Positions 51,808 to 62,385 of a stretch of 64,000 nt of DNA are shown here, piece after piece (within the stretch, counting starts at the first letter, position 1; each line of letters begins with the position of its first letter). Source of the stretch: Fusarium oxysporum f. sp. lycopersici 4287. Its lineage: Eukaryota; Ascomycota; Sordariomycetes; Hypocreales; Nectriaceae. Under the pieces are notes generated by a model. It was not told where the DNA came from. It saw nothing but the letters and a program-made list of their open reading frames with translations, and searched no databases. The stretch is from contig NC_030989.1 of the NCBI RefSeq assembly GCF_000149955.1, forward strand, positions 1,373,466 through 1,437,465, written 5' to 3'. Made by a program: the position numbers and the translations under genes.

Positions 51808-53907
51808 ATGTTGGGTTGGATGTTGAGACGCGGCGAGAACGCGCCAGAACCGGTCAATGATGGAGGTATGTATGCACTTAGACATGATAGCAGGTGAAAT
51901 AATTGACTTCGTTTACTAGACACCACGCAAATTGACCAACCTGACACCCCCGCGCCTGTTTTCGCTGCTAGAGCGTTCAAGAGTGCATTGTTTGGAACTC
52001 CAGCGCGACCTACCAACCAAACTACAAGAGCAGTAGCAAAAGACAGAAACGACAAGACAAATCAAATGTCTCGAACCCCGCCTCGACCGCAAGGAATTCT
52101 TTTGACCCCAGGTACTGGAACTACGAGACGAAAACGCGTATCTTTTGGACAAGACGTCAAGAAGAATAACAATCTCATCAAAGAGCCAGAAACGCGCCAA
52201 CGCACACGATTAATCGACGCTTTGGAAAAGGCTTCCAAATCGGCAAATCAGAAGAACACAACACAGCAAGACCAGGGCGACTCTTCAGATGAGTGGGAAG
52301 AAGCTGATGACGAGGACTACTGCACACACGACATTACGGTTGATCTTAACGAGCCTCACTCGCAGTCGGGCAGATATTGGAAGGAGGAATTTGAGAAATA
52401 CCACGAAGACGCGAAGGCCGAAATGGAGAAGCTCCTCAAGTATAAGCAACTGGCGAAATCGTATGCCAAACAAAAGGATGCTGAGGCAATTGAACTCGCA
52501 GTCAAGCTCAAGGAAGAACAGCAAAAAGTGATCGAGATGGAAAGGCAGATTGCCGAAGGTGCTTCCAAGATTGCATCGAAGCAAGTAGACAGATCAGACG
52601 AAGTCAGTTCCGAGCTTTTATCGACACTCACGAAGCAAACAGCCCTGGCTGTGCAGTATCGAACACGCGTCCAAGAGCTTGAAGACCAACTTGAGGAGTT
52701 CCTTCGAGAACGGGAAGACGATGCCGATCCCAAAGACCGCAAGCGACGACAAGCGACATCACCCAGGACGCAGAAAACCCTTATCGAGACACAGCGCGAA
52801 CTGAGGCGAGCCCGAATGCAAGTCAAGGAAGTTGGCGAACTTCGTGAGCAGATATCTTCTCTAAAAAGTCAGCTCAGAGCGGCGGAGAAGCGTGCTACCC
52901 AGGCTGAGGCAATGAACGAAACGAAGAGTACACAAGAAAACCCCGAAAACGAATCGGTGCGCGAAGGTTCACGAGCACAAGAACTACGCGCCCAGCTTCG
53001 TGAAGCAAGGGAAGAAAATAGGAAGAAGGATGAGGAGCTACGACAGCTAAAGCAAGAATTCGAAGCCTATCGTAATGAAACTCAAGCCCACAATGCGGAC
53101 ACCAATGGAGTTTTAGAACGGGCGCACACTAAGATTGCGGAGCTCAAGAAGGAAATCAGGATCCTCAAGACTGGGGACAATTATGCTCTTGAGCAGAACG
53201 ACAACGCTGCTCGGCCTAAGAGCTGGCATGTTCAGACAGACGCAGGGCGTCTGGCAGACGAGGCCTCAAAGCCCAGAAACGTCGATGTAGATGACAGCAC
53301 CAAGAATCGAAGGCATAATATGGAACGACGAAGCTTTGACTTGACCGAGCTTGGAAATGACACCATGGAGCTCAAGGCGACAGACCCAAACGTGCCCTCA
53401 TTACGCCAAAAGTTTCACGAAGACGCTGTGCCAAAGGTCACCAAATCGGATATCGGCACGTCAAAGCCAATATCGTCAAGTCTTGGTGATAAGCCAGACA
53501 TTGGCCGGCCTAGATGGCAGCCATTCGTTCCGCGATCACCAAGAAATAGAGCATATCTTGGCGAAGAAATCACCAAGCGAATTGAGAATGGGGGTGCGAC
53601 TCCCGGCCGAACTGGCTTGGATGACATCGCCGCGCCTGACCTGCCCGCACTGGCCAAGTCGATCGCTCGCTCGAAGCGCATTACATCTGGCGAGAAACCT
53701 GAAGAAAGAATCGACTTACTACACGACCACTATGCGCGTGTAGGGGGCCCAGATCCCAACAACCGCACATTCATGGCCAACGCGCCTAAGAGTGTGTTGC
53801 CGCCTGAGCGTAGAGCTGCTGCGATTGCAAGAATTGAACAAAGAATGGCGGAGAAGAAACGAGCGCGTGGAAGAAAAGCGTATGATAAGGAGAATGTTCG
53901 ACCTTGA
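51808..53907 (+). CDS. cut12: Spindle pole body-associated protein Cut12
   Basis: Exons 51808-51865 and 51920-53907, spliced with donor GTATGT and acceptor TAG, give about 681 residues. The conserved N-terminal block has KSALFGTPARPT, RPQGILLTPGT and the motif RRKRVSFGQ at residues 89-97. RVSF at 92-95 is a protein phosphatase 1 docking motif, as known for fission yeast Cut12. An acidic stretch follows (SSDEWEEADDEDY), then a long coiled coil from about residue 165 to 420 rich in Glu, Lys, Gln and Leu. The tail is basic (EKKRARGRKAYDKEN). In fission yeast Cut12 anchors at the spindle pole body and modulates Plo1 activation. The family is clear from the motif block; function in this organism is inferred. 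Confidence 0.88.
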
Positions 53908-54100
53908 GAATGATAATGTACATACGATGGATACCTTGGGTGTGATATGAGTAAGTGAGGTGGAATACCCTGACTATTGACAATTGTTCGTCATCCAGTC
54001 AAAAAGACTGAATTGGATTGGCATTCGCGTGGAGTTTAAGGGGTTTTCCTCGAAGGAATTCTTATTGTTGGATTTACATGATGATGGTTGTCATGGTTTT

Positions 54101-54135
54101 GATAAGTAGTTATTTTAAACCTCGATGGTCTTATC
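54101..54135. promoter_or_regulatory. Pair of GATA sites upstream of UreF gene
   Basis: GATAAG at 54101-54106 and its inverse CTTATC at 54130-54135, 24 bases apart, lie 52-87 bases upstream of the UreF start codon. AreA/Nit2-type GATA factors use such sites to activate nitrogen-scavenging genes. The fit is plausible but the motif is short. Confidence 0.4.
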
Positions 54136-54187
54136 TCTGAACGAGCTATTTTGATGCTCAACTTAACCTCTAAAAATATCTAAACTC

Positions 54188-55095
54188 ATGATGCCTTCAC
54201 AAATCCTGACCCCAGATACGGCCAATGTTATTCAAGATGAGATTTTTTATTTAGAAAAGCGTCTTCAGGATGCTAAAGCGCGTCTTGACAAAGTCCTACC
54301 TTCGCCACCCCTGTCTATGGCTACAGAGCGTAAGACTCATCTCAACCCATAGATAAGGACTATAACTCACGACTCATAGCTCATCTAGCCTCGACAACTC
54401 ATTTTCTACTTCTTCTCTCAGACTCGGCACTTCCATTAGGCTCATTTGCTTTTAGCAGTGGTCTCGAGTCTTATCTTGCTCACGAACCGCGTGCCTCGGC
54501 ATCGTTTGCCTCCTTTCTTCCTTCATCGCTTTCATCGTTCGCCGCGACAACACTACCCTTTGTCCTAGCAGCGCACCGCGACCCGGATTCTCTTTCTCAG
54601 TTAGATGATCAGCTCGACGCTGCTATCATTTGTACTGTTGGTCGACGTGCGAGCGTTGCGCAGGGTCGTGCACTGCTAGGAATCTGGGAGCGGTCGTTCC
54701 GTGCCAGCTGTCCAGATGTTGATGGGCGTCCGTTGAGGGAATTTGCAGCATTTTTAAGACGTGAAAGTCAGAACGAAGTGCCTCTTGTCTCTGCGCATCT
54801 GGCGCCGCTGTTTGGAGCGATATGCGCGCTTGTAGGACTGGGTTTGCGACAGACAGCATATGTCTTCATGCTGAGTCATGTTAAGGCGTTGATATCTGCT
54901 GCGGTGAGAGCAAGTGTCTTCGGTCCCTACCAGGCGCAAAAGGTTTTGGCTGGGCAGCAAGTACAGAAGATGATCGACGACATGATCGATCGAGAGTGGA
55001 ATACTCCCGTTGAAGAGGCTGGGCAAACAGTGCCTATTATGGATTTATGGATTGGACGGCATGAGACATTGTACTCTAGAATTTTCAACAGCTGA
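54188..55095 (+). CDS. ureF: Urease accessory protein UreF
   Basis: Nickel-insertion chaperone needed to activate urease, working with UreD and UreG. Exons 54188-54329 and 54380-55095 give about 285 residues. The first exon encodes a charged helix not found in bacterial UreF. The core starts at residue 52 with LLLLSDSALPLGSFAFSSGLES, the hallmark of the family, and contains the QNEVPLVSAHLAPLFG and LPxG-type helical segments through to GQTVPIMDLWIGRHETLYSRIF. Two ATGs in tandem (54188 and 54191) make the exact start ambiguous by one codon. It follows CUT12 on the same strand by 280 bases and converges on CWC2, with only 80 bases between stop codons. No other urease gene is in the window. Confidence 0.93.
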
Positions 55096-55175
55096 TATCG
55101 TATGCTGCTTGTGGTATCATTATTGTAATACAAAATATCTATGCATTTCTAAAAATCAATCAAAACGCCTTGTCC

Positions 55176-56439
55176 CTATTCATCATCGCTGTCGCTGTCA
55201 CTGCCGTATGCCACCAAAGGTCCTGTTGTAGCCGCTGCTTTCGGTTTCGATGCCACCGAGACCTTGGCCTTGTTAAGAGCCGCGAGGGTGCTGCCTGAGA
55301 AGATACCACCAGTCTCTTGTTGAGGTTGAGGCTGCTGCTCTTCAACTTGAGCTGGTGGTTCGCCGGACTCTCCATTTTCAATCATTGGCCGTTCCTGATA
55401 TTCAACTTCGAAACCTTCTCGACCCAGGGGGTTTACTGCCTGAGTGCCTCGGGCAAAGTGGATTTCATCGGGCGCCTCGTATCCCTCAAGACCATAGCTG
55501 CTTTCGATCTTCCGTCGCTTTCTCGCTTCGGGATCTCGGCCTTCGATTTCAGCGACGAATTCTGCGGGAAGGGCTCTTCGAATAGCCTCAGCGGCTTGCT
55601 CCTCGATTTTGCGCGCTTCTCGAGCTTGCGCCATGGGGTTGGGATCGGCTGTTGCCCAGCGAACGTTGAGCACTTCCTCGTGGTCGAGAGATTGATGTGC
55701 CATGGCCTCCTTGGCAAATTCGGCATTGGCTTGGTTGACGTATGTGATAAAGGCGACACCTCGGGTGTTGAGAACACGAACTATGATTGTTAGCAACAAG
55801 TCAATTGGGATAGTGGAATTGGAACTTACTGCGCTCGACAGGGCCCCATTCTGCAAAGTGTCGCGCCACAATCTCTTCGATATCGTCTGTAACATGAATC
55901 CTTCCAACATACACTGTTCTGTTCTGCCTCATAAAACTTCCGACACCACCCATGTCGTCTCGGTAATCGGAAAACTTGTCGCGTCCAAAGCAGTCGACAT
56001 TGGGGTTGAAGTGATCGTATGGTCCAGGTAGCCTATGAAGAAATTCGCAGTCTTGACCCTTGGGACAAACGCCGCGCGCAAAACGTAAACAGAAGTAGCT
56101 TCCAGGCATCGCATCGGCGTTGGTATATCCGCTGTCCTTCGCAACATTGCAGCGACCCTTCGCCTTGGTCTTCGATAGGTACTTGTCTTCTCGATCACCA
56201 CCAGACCACTTGTTATACCAAATGTTGAAGATTGTGCCGGTCTGAGGAGGGGGTTCTGATGTGACGAAATCGGGGTCGACTTGGGCGCGCGCAGGTCGCT
56301 TCTTCTTGCGAATTATCTTCTTGACGACTTTCTTTCCGGTTGGCGCTGCAACCTCGGTATTCGTCGTCGCTACTGCCATGTCCTGCCCTTCTTTCTCGAC
56401 GGCCGGCGCCGCTTCGATTTGTTCTGCTGTATCGGCCAT
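55176..56439 (-). CDS. CWC2: Pre-mRNA-splicing factor Cwc2
   Basis: Spliceosome (NineTeen complex) protein that contacts U6 snRNA near the catalytic core. Exons 55830-56439 and 55176-55780 give about 404 residues. The Torus-type region and the CCCH zinc finger are visible (Cys-x7-Cys-x5-Cys-x3-His in YFCLRFARGVCPKGQDCEFLH), then the connector with GPYDHFNPNVDCFGRDKFSDY, and an RRM from about residue 175 with RTVYVGRIHV (RNP2) and RGVAFITYVN (RNP1) joined across the intron. The C-terminal third is Glu/Gln/Pro-rich and acidic at the end. The frame is open to an upstream ATG at 56532; I chose 56439 because the added residues do not look conserved. Divergent from RBG1 by 323 bases. Confidence 0.95.
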
Positions 56440-56762
56440 TATATCTAATGTGGAAGATGAATCCTTGAAAAGTTGTTGTGATGGCAACGCGACGAGCCTG
56501 TGCTGATGATGCAAGGCTGTAAAAAGATCCATTTCTGGGGAGAAATAAAGTGTCAGAAAGGGAAGGCGGTGAGACTGACCTCCCGCACCTGTGGAGCTTC
56601 ATGTTCGAATTCTGCCACGACTTCATCAGGCCTCTCTCAACCCCCCACTCATGATTTAGATCTTGATCTGGCGCCTAGGATTTGGTTTACACTTTCTGTT
56701 GATTGCCTTTTCTTTGTTGAACTGTTTCTAGAGACGCAAAAGCGTCTCAAAGTACCGCCAAT
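56440..56762. other. Divergent promoter region, CWC2 / RBG1
   Basis: 323 bases shared by two divergent housekeeping genes. No gene or striking motif seen. Confidence 0.45.
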
Positions 56763-58283
56763 ATGGTGAACATTACGGAGAAGATCAAGGAGTAAGTTCA
56801 GTCTTGAATACAGTGGCGGGGCATCACTGACATAATAACAGGATTGAGGAGGAGATGAAGAAGACACAAAGTGAGTAAATCTATGATCTTAGAAAACCTG
56901 ATGTTATGTCCCTTTGTTGCAAAATTGCAGCAGTTTGCCCAAAGACGAGACCTAAAACAGTCGGCCTTGGGTGAAATTAAAGTTGCAACGAGTTGGAGGA
57001 ATATCAAATCGTTCCAAGGACTTCACAAGGCTTCGTGAATATTGACTAATATCTTTTCAGAGAACAAGGCGACTGGTATGTTGTCGTAGAAATAATTTCT
57101 GAATGTTACAATATTAACGACACCCAGAATATCATTTGGGTCTATTAAAAGGGTCGGTTTGGCATGCCATGGCTACAGGACTATGTCCTTGAAGAGATTT
57201 ATACTAATTATCCTAGAAAACTCGCTCGACTAAGGGCACAGCTTCTAGAGCCCGGTCCTGGAGCTGGCGGTGGTGGTGGCTCAGGTTTCGATGTCAGCAA
57301 AAGTGGTGATGCGCGAATTGCTCTTGTTGGTTTCCCATCAGTAGGAAAATCGACATTCTTATCGAAAGTCACCAAGACGCGGTCCGAAGTTGCTTCTTAT
57401 GCTTTCACAACCTTGACAGCCATTCCCGGTGTGCTTGAGTATGGTGGTGCTGAGATTCAGCTGCTCGATCTTCCCGGTATTATCGAGGGTGCTTCTGAAG
57501 GCAAGGGTCGAGGAAGACAAGTTATTTCAGCCGCCAAGACCAGTGACCTTATTCTAATGGTTCTTGACGCTACCAAGAAAGCCGAACAAAGAGTATTGCT
57601 CGAGGCTGAATTGGAAGCTGTCGGTATCCGCCTGAACCGAGAACCACCGTAAGTTCAACTGAGACAAGTTTGAATCGCTATTAATGTGAGACTTTAGCAA
57701 CATTTACCTCAAGGTCAAGACAGCGGGTGGCATGAAAATCACATTCCAGTCTCCTCCCAAGAACCTGGACGAGAAGATGCTTTACAACATCCTGCGCGAC
57801 TACAAGATTCTTAATTGTGAGGTTCTTGTCCGTGATGAGAACGCTACAGTCGACGACTTCATTGATGTTATCATGAAGGACCATCGAAAGTACATCAAGT
57901 GTCTGTACGTCTACAACAAGATTGACAGTGTCTCGCTTGACTTCTTGGACAAGCTAGCACGCGAGGATCATACAGTTGTCATGAGCTGTGAGCTGGACCT
58001 GGGTATCCAGGATGTTGTGGACAGATGTTGGAAAGAGCTCAAGCTGATCCGTATTTACACCAAACGCAAGGGTGCTGAACCAGACTTTGGTGAGGCGTTG
58101 ATTGTGCGCAGTAACAGTACAATCGAGGATGTCTGTGACCGCATTCACAGGACTCTGAAGGACACGTTCAAGTATGCGCTGGTATGGGGTGCTAGCGCAA
58201 GACATGTTCCTCAAAGAGTTGGTCTGGCACACCCTGTGGCGGATGAAGATGTAGTGTATATCGTCAGTGCTTGGAAGGCTTAG
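56763..58283 (+). CDS. RBG1: Developmentally regulated GTP-binding protein Rbg1/DRG1
   Basis: Ribosome-associated GTPase of the OBG-HflX class that works with Tma46/DFRP1. Six exons give about 371 residues: 56763-56791, 56842-56870, 57061-57075, 57128-57152, 57217-57648 and 57698-58283. The first four are tiny (29, 29, 15 and 25 bases). Together they encode the conserved N-terminus [19 protein letters not shown] through [11 protein letters not shown], and their phases agree only when all are used. The G1 loop GFPSVGKS is at residues 71-78, DLPG at 117-120, and NKID is in exon 6, followed by a TGS domain to the end ([13 protein letters not shown]). The fourth intron has the unusual donor GTCGGT. 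Skipping it would add [18 protein letters not shown], absent from the family. Confidence 0.95.
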
Positions 58284-58646
58284 ATATATGTGCAAGCCTC
58301 GTGAAGCCAAAACAAAAAATCATTACTACACTCGGTTTCATTCGTTCAAGTTTAGAACTCAAAGACATGCTTCATTGTTAAAATCCGTACATAAACCGGC
58401 CACCAGAAAAGAAAGGCAAGCCAAACCCTGTCATCGCGTCATATCCAAGCCAAAGTTTCCGTAACCTGTATCACCAATACAATGTGTGTATGTGTACGTC
58501 AAGTGAACCCCTAACGCCCTTAACCTGACCTCCAGCGGTTTAATAAACACCATTGGCTAGTAGTCAATAGCCAGCAAAAGCAAAAGCCGTATCCATGAAA
58601 TGTGGACATGTTTTATCCGGAAAGAAGAGACATATTGTTGATTCTC
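58284..58646. other. Convergent intergenic region, RBG1 / SPO12
   Basis: 363 bases of 3' sequence from two convergent genes. Nothing further seen. Confidence 0.45.
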
Positions 58647-59074
58647 TTACAACTGGAAACCGGCCTTGGCTGGTGCTGGCTTTGCCCCCAAGGGATTGTC
58701 GCCCTGGAGTTTCTTAGCGCTCGCTTGGGCGAACAAGGACTTAGGCTTAGCCCTGAAGAAGATGTTAGTTCATTGTTATTGTCAGAGAGGAGAAAGAATG
58801 ACGAACTTGCTGGCGTGCTTGTTTCGTAGAGCATTGATCTTTGCAGAGCAAGGGCTCATGATGTTGTCTGAAGGCGAGACGTACTTGTTGGCACTGCTTC
58901 AAGGTTAGACTTTCACATTGAGTAGAGGCAGTTCAGAATCACTCACGTCTCTTCCTCAGCCATCTTGGACTGGAGAACCTGGCGATGATACTCCATGCTC
59001 TTAACGTCTTTGGTAACTGGCTGCTCAATCATGGGAGCGTTGACGTCCTTATCGGCGAGAACCTTGGCTGACAT
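58647..59074 (-). CDS. SPO12: Spo12-like mitotic exit protein, 106 aa
   Basis: Small three-exon gene: 58947-59074, 58807-58893 and 58647-58752. Donors are GTGAGT and GTTCGT, acceptors CAG and CAG, and phases agree. The N-terminus is MSAKVLADKDVNAPM. The central YVSPSDNIMSPCSAKINALRNKH segment, formed by exon 2, matches the conserved Spo12 domain, with Ser-Pro sites as expected of cyclin-dependent kinase targets. The C-terminus is basic and Ala/Lys-rich (AKPKSLFAQASAKK). In yeast Spo12 acts in the FEAR pathway that releases Cdc14 at anaphase. No single-frame ORF exposes the gene because each exon is short. The motif match supports the call; the length is similar to other fungal Spo12 proteins. 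Confidence 0.85.
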
Positions 59075-60069
59075 GATGAAAGTGTTGTGAGAAGTTATGA
59101 AGTAGAGGCGTTCGCCTGAGAGAGTAATACTCGAGTGTAGAGAGAGTAGAAGTTGATTTACGATAACGTTCTTTGTTTGTGTATGAAGGAAAACAGTTGA
59201 GATGGATCTTGGGTTTCTTTAATGAAAAAAATAGAGTGCCCTTGTATGAAATTGGTACAGTCCATGCACAAGTAGTAGAAAATTAGCAGGCAAAGTAAAC
59301 GGTGCCCTCTGTTAACTGGGCAACGGGCAATTAAAGAAAAATGCAAGGATTTTGGGCAGCAGGGACCCGATGACGTTGATTATTTCCGTGTTTTAGCGGG
59401 CGATAGAGGCCTGGAATGGTCGGTTACAGGGGACTCCACTGTGAGAAATGGCACGCTGAGGCCTGTGTTTTACGCTTGCTTGTCGTGAACAACGCACCAT
59501 CACTGGGGTAATGGAATGGCATGACTTACATGTATATGAAAAAACTCTCAGGGATTAGATGTTGACTCATTAAGAAAAGAGACATTGCATTGATAGTTCT
59601 ACGACACCCAATGAAAACTCAAGGGCACTGGGACCTTTAAAACAACTCGTTAGCTATACCCAGTTGTTCTAGGTATAATGGAAGTACAATATGGCATATC
59701 ACACTTGAGACTACAAACATAATCAAGCATCACTGTCGACGGAGGATTCTCGGGAACTGTGTGAATTATGCCGTTAATACTGGATGCCATGGACGGAATC
59801 AATGCCAACAATTGCCCTAAGAAGCTCTAGGTTCCCTGTTTCAGACACCAATGGCAAGTAAACAGACTGGATGTCCATATCAAAAGTTCACCTTCTACAA
59901 GCAATTGAGGAATAGCTATACCGAATTCAACAAATGGCGTGTAAGATATCTAGCATGTTTAATAATATAATAATTCGGATATTCAACTAGTTATGCGGCC
60001 GCCCTTTGGCCAGTATCAAACAAACAACCAACATGCTACCACGCCACTCTTCGCTGTGACAACCAAAAC
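59075..60069. other. Intergenic region, SPO12 promoter / dehydrogenase 3' side
   Basis: About 1 kb with the SPO12 promoter and the 3' region of the next gene. Only short ORFs; no gene seen. Confidence 0.45.
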
Positions 60070-61596
60070 CTACAGCTTAGCATTGTGCTTTATTCTAGCA
60101 CCAGGCTGGGACCTCTCAACACCGTATTGCTTCAACAACTCCTCAGTCTTAGCCCTCTGTCTCTTAATTGTCGCTGTCGCCTCAGCACTGCGCTTGTTCT
60201 CATTGCGTCCCAGCTGCTGCAGATGCACCTCATCAGGTCCGTCGGCAAGGCGCAGCGTTCGGATACCTGCCCACATGTATGCCAAGGGTGTATCCTGGGA
60301 GACACCAGCGCCTCCGTAGGCCTGAACCGCACGGTCGATGACATTGAGAGCGGTTTGGGGAATGAGGACCTTGGCTTCTGCGATCTCCTTGAGGGCCTTC
60401 TTGGGACCTAGGTCGTCCATCTTGATGGCGGCATTGAGAACGATCAGGCGTGCGGCGTCGATTTCAATACGGGACTTGGCAATCCATTCGAGGATGACGC
60501 CGTGTTCGCGGAGAAGTTTGCCAAATGGCTTCTTAGACTCATCGTTGACACGGAGGAGCATCCAGTCAAGAGCACGCTCAGCCTACATATTGTTAAATGT
60601 TGGTTCAGACTAAGGAATATCATGGCAAACTTACAGCTCCAATGCTGCGCATAGCATGGTGAATACGGCCAGGTCCAAGGCGACCCTGAATAATCTCAAA
60701 TCCTCGTCCCTCGCCGAGGACAAGGTTAGAGACAGGAACTCTGACGTTCTTGAAGGTGATGTGTCCATGGCCGTGAGGAGCATCGTCGAATCCGTAGACC
60801 TTGAGCATGCGGTCGATGGTAATACCAGGTGTCCCGGCGGGTACCAGAACGACCGACTGTTGACGATAAGGGTCCTTGTTGTTGGCATCTGTCTTACCCA
60901 TAACGATGTAAATCTTGCATCGTGGGTCACCAGCACCGCTGGACCACCACTTCTGGCCATTGAGAACGTACTCGTTACCCTCGCGACGGATATCCAACTC
61001 AATGTTTGTAGCGTCAGACGAAGCAATTTGAGGCTCTGTCATGAGGAAAGCAGAAACGGATCCTTGCCCTCCCATCAGAGGGCCTCAACCCTTTGCTCCT
61101 TTTGAGCATCGTTACCATACTTGGCCAACACTTACCATGTTGCCTGTGTCAGGAGCTGAGCAGTTGCATGCCTCGGAAGCAACGTGTGAGCGACCGAGCC
61201 ACTCAGCCATGAGTCCATACTCGAGGTTGGTCCAGCCAGGAGACTCCTTGTAGTGACCCTTGGGAAGGAACATGTTCCAGAGACCGAGCTTTCGGGCCTT
61301 GGCCTTCAGATCCTCGATGACGGAAGGGTGACCTTCCCAACGAGCATCACCCTCTCCGGCTTGAGCCTCTACAACAGGGTCGGCACTGATATGAGTTAGA
61401 GATGCAGTTGCGCTGTGTGAAAGGGGCAACTCACGGGATACATTCTTCCTCGACGAACTTGGCGACAAGGTCAAGCTGCTTCTTGGCAGCATCGCTGACG
61501 CGATTGGCAGCCTGCATTATCATTGTTAGTGTCACTATGCTGTTAACTGAAGTTAGGGATGGAGTTTCTCACAATGAGAGGGATTCTCGCCGACAT
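60070..61596 (-). CDS. Acyl-CoA dehydrogenase, ACAD10/11-like, with peroxisomal tail
   Basis: Flavoprotein of acyl-CoA oxidation. Exons 61573-61596, 61435-61511, 60635-61385 and 60070-60582 give about 452 residues after allowing for a damaged stretch at about 61050-61138. The order [31 protein letters not shown], then [55 protein letters not shown] and RVQAYGG-type C-terminus matches the ACAD10/11 group without the kinase-like domain. The protein ends in NAKL, so AKL is a canonical PTS1 and peroxisomal location is likely. Between residues GNM and AFLMTEP the frame is broken: six extra single bases, several in homopolymers, add up to +6, so frame is lost inside and recovered after. This looks like sequence error; a GTAAGT at 61135 could mislead gene callers into an intron. 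Confidence 0.88.
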
Positions 61597-62385
61597 CGTA
61601 CTTGTCTATAGTCGACTTAGGAAAGACTGTGGTATGGTGGATGATAAGGGAGTGTAGTATCACAAGCAAAATGGATGATATATCACAACAACAGTGTTAG
61701 ACAACGAGATGATATAAGAAAGAAGAGAGGAATCAAGTCAAGATATGAAGAAATAAAGTACAAGTTACTGCAAATAATTCTACCCCAGGTTTGTCTCAAG
61801 CTCCAACTTCTCCGCACATCGTCGAATGTCCAGCAACGGAGCCGAGGTTCGCGGCTGCTGACTGTACATCTTGGCCACTCACAGCTCGCACTTCTCCAAG
61901 TGGATACTTTTGAAATCCGGGGTACAACTGCTATCATTGGAAGCCTCCACAGCCTCGGGCAGCTGTGGGTCTAAGCCGAGGAGCTCTGCTAGCTGACTCG
62001 AGTTTCCCCGGTTATAGGCGACTTGATTGATGTACGATATTGATAATGGCTCGATTTTGGATCTAATAATGGCCTGATTAGATGCATCTTCAAGTAAAGC
62101 CTAGGCATTGCCTCGAGACTCTAGCAGCTGACACATTAACACTCAAACACATCTCATATCACCATCATATCACACTCAAGATGCTGAAGCAATTTCAAAG
62201 ACAGAACAAGTCGCATCCATGTATAAACACCAAGGAGAAATAAGAAATAGAACTAAACCCAGCTGCCTCTTTATGATACATCCAGGCAACGTCAATGATC
62301 CACCACCGAGGATAGCTACCCTCCTCTTCACTCAACACAATCACAAACCTGCCCACATCCAATCAACATCTGCCCATGTCATCCT
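61597..62385. other. Intergenic region, dehydrogenase promoter / YPT7 3' side
   Basis: About 0.8 kb: dehydrogenase promoter and YPT7 3' region. ORFs at 61675-61974 (99 codons) and opposite-strand 61683-61937 overlap and have no domain. No gene supported. Confidence 0.45.

Noticed and set aside
57164..57216. ATG at 57164 as the RBG1 start
   Set aside because: It lies inside intron 4; using it would lose the conserved N-terminus and add residues not seen in the family.
61049..61135. Apparent intron from GTAAGT at 61135 in the dehydrogenase
   Set aside because: The supposed intron translates, after removing single extra bases, into the conserved family segment, so sequence error fits better. 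No acceptor with a good polypyrimidine tract and right phase was seen.
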